Shown here: positions 5,027-9,732 of the stretch, in pieces | Layout of the letters: each line of letters begins with the position of its first letter | Numbering within the stretch: position 1 is the stretch's first letter | Assembly (NCBI RefSeq): GCF_900766215.1 | Contig: NZ_CAAFUQ010000080.1 | Span: 1-9,732, forward strand | Direction: 5' to 3' | Source: an uncultured Finegoldia sp. | GTDB lineage: Bacteria > Bacillota > Clostridia > Tissierellales > Peptoniphilaceae | DNA length: 9,732 nucleotides | Translations under genes and position numbers: made by a program | Notes under the pieces: generated by a model | The model's database searches: none | Told to the model about the DNA's origin: nothing | The model's input: only the letters and a program-made list of their open reading frames with translations

Positions 5027-6007
5027 TTATTTGTAATAACTACCTGCAAACTCGTATTTCTTGCTCTTGTATACAGTTGTATCTCGTGTAAATTTTATGT
5101 CGACATCTTTAGTTGATAAATATTCTCCATTTACTTTATAACTATCTGCGTTGGGATTTTTGAGTATCAATATCCCATTAACCGTAATTTCAGGAGTTTT
5201 TTGGACTTTTTTATTTTTCACATAATACACGTTAGTCTTATCGATGAACACTCCATCTATTGTAACATCGTTAAGTATCGTAATATCTTCTGAATCAATT
5301 AGAATGTTTTTCTCTTTTCTGGAAAATTGTACTAATTTAGTCAGAAATTCATCATCTATTTCTGTTTCTTTATCTCCGTCATTTTCTTCATAGCCATTTT
5401 CCTTTTCATCTTCCGAAACTTCTTCGTTGTTTTGATTTGTTTTTTCGGCTACGAATTCCTTGTATTTTTCATCAGCAATCTTTTTGTCCACAAAATACGT
5501 TTCATCATTCAATGAAAATATTAAACAATCTTTTATTCCGATGCTTTTCTTTCCTTCAATGATTTCCGGCAACAATTCGTCGATTTTTTCTTCTGATATA
5601 ATTCTTTTTTCAAAAGGATTTTTTCTATTATACACCATTCTAATAGTTGCTCTTGAACCGTTATTGTCTGGATATTTGCTTGTAAATGAGAAGATTTTTG
5701 CTGCTCCTTCTTTCTCTTCGTAATAATCAATCTTCGTTGGACTGCTTAGTTCTGGGATATCTGTGATTTGAATGTAAAATGTGTCACTTTTAGAATTTTT
5801 CTTCAATTCTTCATCAAAAAGCTTCCTTTGATTGATGATTCGAACCTTTGAATAAGCAATCGCCTTGGCTTGAATGTAGTCGTATTTGTAGGCGTTGACA
5901 GTTCTGATATTTTTTACTTGGACAAGCACAAACACAATTACAATCATCAACACAAATATCATATACAACGCGTAAATGCTGATGTAGGCTTTGGATTTTC
6001 GTTTCAT
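5027..6007 (-). CDS. GspK/PilX-like minor pseudopilin
   Basis: The last and largest protein of the operon, 326 residues. The N-terminus has a short basic leader (MKRKSKA) followed by a hydrophobic segment at about 8-30, like a pilin stalk. There is no glutamate at the fifth mature position (YISIY), which is a known trait of GspK among type II secretion pseudopilins. The C-terminal third (about 236-305) has regular short strands such as TILNDVTIDGVF and TPEITVNGILIL, which resemble the beta-rich tails of PilX-like proteins. A very acidic stretch at about 194-220 (rich in E, D, N and K) separates the two halves. The start overlaps the preceding stop by 4 bases (ATGA), so translation is coupled. 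By position and size I infer a tip protein that caps a pseudopilus. No U-rich terminator follows. Confidence 0.7.
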   Translation of the reverse strand: MKRKSKAYISIYALYMIFVLMIVIVFVLVQVKNIRTVNAYKYDYIQAKAIAYSKVRIINQRKLFDEELKKNSKSDTFYIQITDIPELSSPTKIDYYEEKEGAAKIFSFTSKYPDNNGSRATIRMVYNRKNPFEKRIISEEKIDELLPEIIEGKKSIGIKDCLIFSLNDETYFVDKKIADEKYKEFVAEKTNQNNEEVSEDEKENGYEENDGDKETEIDDEFLTKLVQFSRKEKNILIDSEDITILNDVTIDGVFIDKTNVYYVKNKKVQKTPEITVNGILILKNPNADSYKVNGEYLSTKDVDIKFTRDTTVYKSKKYEFAGSYYK

Positions 6008-6537
6008 TTTACCTTATCTCCAATGTAGACTACCAGTTTCTTTCCATTTTCTTTTAAATAAATGTAGTTATCTTCCTGACTAAATGTGAAATCATCGGCG
6101 TTGTCCTTGAGTTTATTCTGAGTTATCCTACCGTTGGGCCCGTGTTCTTTTAAATCATCAAAACTACTAGGATCTGTAAAAGCGTATCGTATGATTTTGC
6201 CGTTTTCTTTTGTAAAATACACATAGTTTTGCTTATTATCAATGTATTTTACTAGGACAAATCCCATTGATTGGTCAAAATGAGTCCAATTAGGCTTTTC
6301 TGTAATTACAGACCTTGACCTTTCGATTTCGTTTTTTATGTAATAGGCGCAGTGGTCGACATCATCTACATTGTTTTTCAGAGTAAAACTCGACTGCATA
6401 ATTTTAAAATTAGTCTTAAACGATAGGAAAATCACACCCAAAACTACGGAGAATATAAACAAACTCACCATAACTTCAAGCAACGTAAATCCCCTACTTT
6501 TCTTTGTAAAATGACACATCTTTCGTGATATCTCCAT
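6004..6537 (-). CDS. GspJ-like minor pseudopilin (class III leader)
   Basis: A 177-residue prepilin. The leader ends at G16 and the mature protein begins FTLLEVMVSLFIFSVVLGVIF, with F17 at +1 and E21 at +5 as needed for assembly; the hydrophobic helix spans about 17-40. The remainder is soluble and beta-rich, with repeated YVYFTKENGKIIRYAF-type strands, consistent with PulJ/GspJ. Two starts are possible. The ATG at 6537 has no ribosome binding site. The ATG at 6519 has GGAG 12 bases upstream and would give a 171-residue protein with the leader MCHFTKKSRG. With the longer start it overlaps the previous gene by 44 bases, with the shorter one by 26. The prepilin assignment is firm; the J label is inferred from order and size. 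Confidence 0.85.
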   Translation of the reverse strand: MEISRKMCHFTKKSRGFTLLEVMVSLFIFSVVLGVIFLSFKTNFKIMQSSFTLKNNVDDVDHCAYYIKNEIERSRSVITEKPNWTHFDQSMGFVLVKYIDNKQNYVYFTKENGKIIRYAFTDPSSFDDLKEHGPNGRITQNKLKDNADDFTFSQEDNYIYLKENGKKLVVYIGDKVK

Positions 6538-6823
6538 TAGTTACACTGACATTTACCTTAACCAAATCTCCCACATCATACTTCTTTACCACGACTTTTG
6601 AATTCTCATCAACAATTGAATCATCCACATCACCGTGAGCTTTCAAATATTCCACAGAATTGTCCAAATCACGTAGCACAACATTTTCAGTGTAGGATTT
6701 ATCCTGCATCGTAATCACATTTTTAAGCTGTGGATAGTACACTACGACACAAAGACTCACCAAAAACAATGCAAACAAAACCTCAAGCAGTGTAAATCCC
6801 TTATTTTTTCGTCTCATCCACAT
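6494..6823 (-). CDS. GspI-like minor pseudopilin (class III leader)
   Basis: A short prepilin of 109 residues. The leader MWMRRKNKG is followed by FTLLEVLFALFLVSLCVVVYY, with F10 at +1 and E14 at +5, so the peptidase would cut after G9. The stalk helix covers about 10-31, and the small soluble part (about 75 residues) ends with beta-strand-like VKVNVSVTNGDITKDVSFY. Small size and the second place in the H-I-J-K order match GspI. GGGGAG lies 7 bases before the ATG; a second in-frame ATG two codons later is equally usable. The gene overlaps the preceding one by 23 bases and the next one by 26 or 44. Confidence 0.83.
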   Translation of the reverse strand: MWMRRKNKGFTLLEVLFALFLVSLCVVVYYPQLKNVITMQDKSYTENVVLRDLDNSVEYLKAHGDVDDSIVDENSKVVVKKYDVGDLVKVNVSVTNGDITKDVSFYKEK

Positions 6824-7274
6824 CCACTCTCCCCGTTGCTATGTAACAATTTATCTTGTATGTTTTATTTTTGGTTTTATAATAAATAGTTGGAAAATGT
6901 GATGATGCAGAGGATTTGGATATGTTAGCTCCTACACTTCCAAGGTCAAATGTAGATGATGATGCCTCTTTATTTAAGTGAAGTTCGCCATTTCTCAAAT
7001 TTCTTTCGAAAATTATTTCCATCTTGTTAGAATCGTAAAAAGAATAGGAATTTGCGTTGAATCGAAATTCAATACTTCTTCCCGAATTCATCGCAACACT
7101 TCTGGCACTTTTCAAATCGCTAACAAGCGTATTAATCTCATTTCTGCTTGCAACATCAGTTTTGAAGTCGTATTTTAAAACGCAAGTCATAATCACAACC
7201 GAAATTATGAACAGACTCACCATCACCTCTATTAAACTGAATGCCTTAGCTTTCATTTTTAATCTAGAAAACAT
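6801..7274 (-). CDS. GspH/FimT-like minor pseudopilin (class III leader)
   Basis: A 157-residue prepilin. The leader MFSRLKMKAKA precedes FSLIEVMVSLFIISVVIM, with F12 at +1 and E16 at +5. The residue before the cut is alanine (A11), not the usual glycine, which peptidases of this family often tolerate. Just after the stalk helix, LVSDLKSARSVAMNSGRSIEF (about 50-70) matches the pattern seen at the start of GspH/FimT globular domains. This is the best evidence for the H assignment. The ATG lies inside the end of the peptidase gene (11-base overlap) behind GATGGG, so it probably depends on coupled translation. In type II secretion, GspH lies next to I, J and K at the tip of the pseudopilus; the same order is seen here. 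Confidence 0.87.
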   Translation of the reverse strand: MFSRLKMKAKAFSLIEVMVSLFIISVVIMTCVLKYDFKTDVASRNEINTLVSDLKSARSVAMNSGRSIEFRFNANSYSFYDSNKMEIIFERNLRNGELHLNKEASSSTFDLGSVGANISKSSASSHFPTIYYKTKNKTYKINCYIATGRVDVDETKK

Positions 7275-7815
7275 TTCCCATCACCACATACAACAAAAAA
7301 GAAGACCAAATCACAGGAATGAATGCAATCTCCTCATTATCTTCTTTTCTTAGAATATAAATCAAAGCCCTGATTCCACTAATAATCCCAAGATAAAACA
7401 CAAAACTCACTAAATCTGTGAGGCTTTTGCTCATACCAAGTCCTAGAATAATCAAACAATCCACATTACCCATAAACTTTTCCTTGGTGAAAAAATTAAG
7501 CATCAAAATAACCAATAATAGCAGAAAACTCGTCAGGAAAAAACTCGAAAACACAGAAACAATAATGCTACAAATGATGAAAAACAAAACATTAATCCAG
7601 TACACCTCATTAGTTTTGAAATCATCAACCATCATGTCGCTACAGCCAAGTAATAAAGCAAAGTCGTAGATTGATGTAGTACTCGTAATTCGGAATATCG
7701 CATACAAAAACACCGAAATCAACGCAAACACTCCAACGTTTTTGATGGACAATCTCTTCAAATATAAATCCATCAAACATTTAGCCATCAACATCAAAAC
7801 TATTATGGTTTCCAT
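7264..7815 (-). CDS. Small A24-type prepilin peptidase
   Basis: An integral membrane aspartic peptidase of 183 residues that would cleave the leaders of the pseudopilins encoded downstream. The sequence is hydrophobic with about six membrane segments. The first catalytic aspartate is probably D16 in MDLYLKRLSIKN, equivalent to the D-x6-I-P-N region of the family. The second is D119 in GNVDCLIILGLG, equivalent to GxGDxK. EIAFIPVIWSSFLL near the end matches the IPFGP-type segment. The N-terminal methyltransferase domain with its CxxC pairs, present in PilD/GspO, is absent, so mature pilins may not be N-methylated by this enzyme. The start is set at the ATG at 7813-7815 because GGAGG lies just before it. 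A nearer-upstream ATG (7825-7827) would begin inside that site and sit almost on the predicted transcription start. First gene of the operon. Confidence 0.82.
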   Translation of the reverse strand: METIIVLMLMAKCLMDLYLKRLSIKNVGVFALISVFLYAIFRITSTTSIYDFALLLGCSDMMVDDFKTNEVYWINVLFFIICSIIVSVFSSFFLTSFLLLLVILMLNFFTKEKFMGNVDCLIILGLGMSKSLTDLVSFVFYLGIISGIRALIYILRKEDNEEIAFIPVIWSSFLLYVVMGNVF

Positions 7816-7833
7816 ATTTTCCTCCATAACAAT

Positions 7834-7857
7834 ATTATATTATATTTTTAGCTAAAA
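7834..7857 (-). promoter_or_regulatory. Probable promoter of the pseudopilin operon
   Basis: On the minus strand two overlapping TATAAT boxes (7839-7844 and 7834-7839) lie about 20-30 bases before the peptidase start. No good -35 is seen at 16-18 bp, so an activator may be needed. A perfect 12-bp palindrome, TTTTAGCTAAAA (7846-7857), sits just upstream of the -10. No terminator separates this site from the acetyltransferase gene upstream. Confidence 0.45.
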
Positions 7858-7895
7858 TAAACATTTTTTGTATTGGTTGATTTCGGTCGGTAAAG

Positions 7896-7988
7896 CTAGT
7901 CAATTATTTTACGTAAATAATCGCTGTCTATTATGCGAATTTCCATTCCTTCTATGTAAATCGCCTTGTCTTCAGCGAACTTCTTCAA
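7896..7988 (-). other. 30-codon open tail overlapping the 3' end of the acetyltransferase gene
   Basis: In a different frame from the acetyltransferase gene, a run of sense codons from a TTG at 7988 to a TAG at 7896 encodes KFAEDKAIYIEGMEIRIIDS followed by DYLRKIID. It looks protein-like, resembling the tail end of a gene, but it has no ribosome binding site and is closed upstream by a stop codon. It may be a remnant of a neighbouring gene or simply chance. Beyond it, the rest of the 7828-7971 gap contains only the operon promoter. Confidence 0.2.
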
Positions 7989-8724
7989 TTAATTTCAAAA
8001 ATTTCTTTTCATTCTGTTGATCATTGGTAATCCATTTTCCATCATAAAACAACGCATAAGTAGTGCATGGAGTGGGAGCTTGTTGTGCTTGTTGTTTGGT
8101 ATGAATGTGAACTGTTTTGAAGGAAATGTTGTTTTCTTGTGCGATTTTTTCTAGAATAGGAACGTATTTTGCATTGAATGGGCATTGATTGGTATAATAC
8201 AAGACAAATCCTTTTTCTTCTATGTGTGGATTTTTGGCTTGTGTTTTGAATTTCGGGATCGAATTATTTTCATCAAATGGCAAATACATTAGATTTATTC
8301 CACAATCAGACTCATCGGCTACACGAAATCCTTTTTTTGACAAATATTTTGGATCAGATAGGAATGGCTTTTTCTTTTTAGAAGAAAGTATACACAGACC
8401 AATTTTACCTTGTGATTTTGCATCTTGGATACATTGATTGAGCAAATCATTTGAATATCCGTGGCCTTTTAATGCTCCTGAAACCCAAAAACAATCAATA
8501 TACATATACTCATCGGCTTCAATTGGAATCCACGCATCTTCAGCTGGTATGTATTCAATGAAACATTTACCCCTTTTTTCCGATTTGATGAATACAAGAC
8601 CATCGTCAAAGCAGCTTTTCATCCATTCTTTTTTCGAACAAACTTGGATATCATTGTTGTTTGATAATGCACAACATATATGTTCAGTTTCTATATTGTC
8701 TTTTGTTACGCGTATATATTCCAT
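7972..8724 (-). CDS. GNAT acetyltransferase with C-terminal YoaP domain
   Basis: A soluble 250-residue protein matching Bacillus YoaP in length and layout. Residues 1-150 form a GNAT fold: YIDCFWVSGALKGHGYSNDL (about 75-94) is the central strand plus the acetyl-CoA binding loop (K86-GHG), followed by a C-terminal strand pair that includes LSKKGFRVAD. Residues 170-250 form the YoaP domain, which looks like a thioredoxin fold: VLYYTNQCPFNAKYVP places C181 where a CxxC motif would begin, with N184 replacing the second cysteine, and APTPCTTYALFYDGK provides the cis-proline loop. The acetylated substrate is unknown. The ATG follows GGGGTGA by 6 bases, with a TATAAT box (8749-8754, minus strand) upstream and no convincing -35. 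It is divergent from the TraX gene and has no clear terminator before the pseudopilin operon. Confidence 0.88.
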   Translation of the reverse strand: MEYIRVTKDNIETEHICCALSNNNDIQVCSKKEWMKSCFDDGLVFIKSEKRGKCFIEYIPAEDAWIPIEADEYMYIDCFWVSGALKGHGYSNDLLNQCIQDAKSQGKIGLCILSSKKKKPFLSDPKYLSKKGFRVADESDCGINLMYLPFDENNSIPKFKTQAKNPHIEEKGFVLYYTNQCPFNAKYVPILEKIAQENNISFKTVHIHTKQQAQQAPTPCTTYALFYDGKWITNDQQNEKKFLKLIEEVR

Positions 8725-8839
8725 GAATTTTCACCCCATTTTTATTTTATTATATACTATTTTAAAGGTTATATGCTCTTTGTTGTGTATGTATAATTTA
8801 TCGCTTTAGTTATTCTCTTAATTTCTGTAAATGAAAATA

Positions 8840-8868
8840 TTGCAAATTTGTTCAATTTATTGTATCAT
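8840..8868 (+). promoter_or_regulatory. Probable promoter of the TraX-family gene
   Basis: TTGCAA (8840-8845) and TATCAT (8863-8868) are separated by exactly 17 bp. They lie about 30 bases before the ATG and its AAGGAGG site. The rest of the 8725-8897 divergent gap is AT-rich and contains nothing else I can name. Confidence 0.55.
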
Positions 8869-8897
8869 ACAGTATACTCAAATTTTAAGGAGGACTA

Positions 8898-9629
8898 ATG
8901 GATATAAATAAAAGATTTGAACACGATAAATTAAAGAAGTTTCAGATATTTAACGCGGCTCAACTAAAATACATTGCGTTTACATCGATGCTGATAGATC
9001 ATGTTAACAACTCGATTGTAACGCATTTTTTAAATGGAAAAGGAGCATTGTTGTATATCTCGAACTTTCTATCGATATTAGGAAGAATTGCATTTCCTAT
9101 TTTTATATTTTTCATTGTTGAAGGATTTTTCAAGACACACGACAGGGCGAAATATCTTCGAAACTTGTTGGTTTTTGCGGTGATTTCAGAAGTTCCATTC
9201 GATATTTTCACATCGAAGGTATTATTCGATCCGTATTGGAACAATATGATGTTCACGTTGGCTTTGTGTCTTGTAACTGTGTGGATAATTGATTATATCA
9301 AAGATAAGTTTAAAAACAGGATACTTTGGTATGTGATATCTGTGATAATCGTCGCTGTTTTCGGATTCTTGGCGATGTATTTAAGCTTGGACTACGATTA
9401 TCATGCGATAATTCTCGCTTACTTGTTCTACATTTTCTACGACAAACCAGTTATTTCTGCTTCTCTTGGATATTTGTCGATTATCAAAGAAGTGTATTCC
9501 TTCTTGGGATTCGCCTTTACTGTGACATACAACGGAAAACGTGGAAAACAAAACAAATTGGTAAATTATCTATTCTATCCAGTTCATATATTGATACTTG
9601 GACTTATTAGAATGTATTTTAATTTTTAA
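8898..9629 (+). CDS. TraX-family integral membrane protein
   Basis: A polytopic membrane protein of 243 residues with the full set of TraX-family motifs: LKYIAFTSMLIDH (23-35), GRIAFPIFIFFIVEGFFKT (62-80), ISEVPFD (96-102), NNMMFTLALCL (115-124), DYDYHAI (165-171), YNGKRGKQNK (211-220) and FYPVH (226-230). About eight hydrophobic segments can be traced. The founding member, TraX of the F plasmid, N-acetylates F-pilin; the role of the many chromosomal homologues in Firmicutes is not settled, and pilin acetylation here would be a guess. The ATG has a strong AAGGAGG at 7-bp distance. It is a single-gene unit with its own promoter and terminator, and it lies beside the left end of the second insertion-sequence copy without being damaged by it. 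Confidence 0.92.
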   Translation: MDINKRFEHDKLKKFQIFNAAQLKYIAFTSMLIDHVNNSIVTHFLNGKGALLYISNFLSILGRIAFPIFIFFIVEGFFKTHDRAKYLRNLLVFAVISEVPFDIFTSKVLFDPYWNNMMFTLALCLVTVWIIDYIKDKFKNRILWYVISVIIVAVFGFLAMYLSLDYDYHAIILAYLFYIFYDKPVISASLGYLSIIKEVYSFLGFAFTVTYNGKRGKQNKLVNYLFYPVHILILGLIRMYFNF

Positions 9630-9633
9630 TTGG

Positions 9634-9660
9634 GAACTTGCTATTTGCAAGTTCTTTTTT
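9634..9660 (+). terminator. Terminator of the TraX-family gene
   Basis: A perfect 8-bp stem, GAACTTGC (9634-9641) with GCAAGTTC (9647-9654), has a 5-base loop and six T at 9655-9660. Confidence 0.93.
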
Positions 9661-9683
9661 GTAAGAAGAAAACCCCCAGTTAG

Positions 9684-9732
9684 TAAGGTGACCCCAAAAA
9701 GTTGGACTTTATACCAGAGACATTTAGAAATA
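9684..9732 (-). mobile_element. Left end of a second copy of the same IS (cut by the window end)
   Basis: These 49 bases are identical to positions 1-49: TAAGG, the 19-bp terminal repeat (9689-9707), and the first arm and loop of the terminator hairpin. The orientation is the same as the complete element. It is either a real second copy or the overlap of a contig that closes on itself; see the findings. Confidence 0.85.

Noticed and set aside
7057..7353. 98-residue plus-strand reading frame inside the pseudopilin operon
   Set aside because: It is antisense to the H-like prepilin and peptidase genes, whose motifs establish the coding strand.
8438..8809. 123-residue plus-strand reading frame
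   Set aside because: It runs antisense to the well-supported acetyltransferase gene and has no family resemblance or ribosome binding site.

Overview
The window is AT-rich (roughly 30% GC by eye) with strong AGGAGG-type ribosome binding sites, TATAAT promoters and hairpin-plus-T-run terminators. It carries a rubrerythrin, a TraX-family membrane protein, a YoaP-type acetyltransferase and a Gram-positive pseudopilin operon. This fits an anaerobic low-GC Firmicute. A Finegoldia or other Peptoniphilaceae source is my inference from the protein sequences, not something I could test. No tRNA, rRNA, phage gene or CRISPR array is visible.

Layout. (1) Positions 1-1569 hold a complete IS3-family, IS150-like insertion sequence with orfA and orfB on the minus strand. 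Its right end abuts the coding sequence of an AbiEii-type nucleotidyltransferase toxin that has lost its N-terminus. (2) From 2285 to 4229 there is a rubrerythrin and a small G5-domain protein, both on the minus strand, and a divergent YdjY-domain lipoprotein. (3) From 4333 to 4950 is an unrecognised multi-pass membrane protein on the minus strand. (4) From 5027 to 7815 is a tightly overlapping minus-strand operon. It encodes a small A24-type prepilin peptidase followed by four pilin-like proteins that match the H-I-J-K order of type II secretion minor pseudopilins. (5) From 7972 to 8724 is a GNAT/YoaP acetyltransferase on the minus strand, and from 8898 to 9629 a TraX-family protein on the plus strand. 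(6) The last 49 bases are identical to the first 49, so the window ends just inside a second left end of the same insertion sequence.

How the genes work together. The pseudopilin operon is the one multi-gene machine here: the peptidase would process the class III leaders of the H-, I- and J-like proteins, and the K-like protein would complete a pilus tip. The ATPase, platform protein and major pilin are not in the window. Rubrerythrin is an oxygen and peroxide defence enzyme. The lipoprotein carries a cysteine cluster outside the membrane and may be redox-linked, but nothing in the sequence ties it to rubrerythrin beyond proximity. The 49-base terminal identity has two readings: an 8.1 kb segment flanked by direct insertion-sequence copies, or a graph overlap from assembly, including a contig that closes into a circle. 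The window cannot decide between them.
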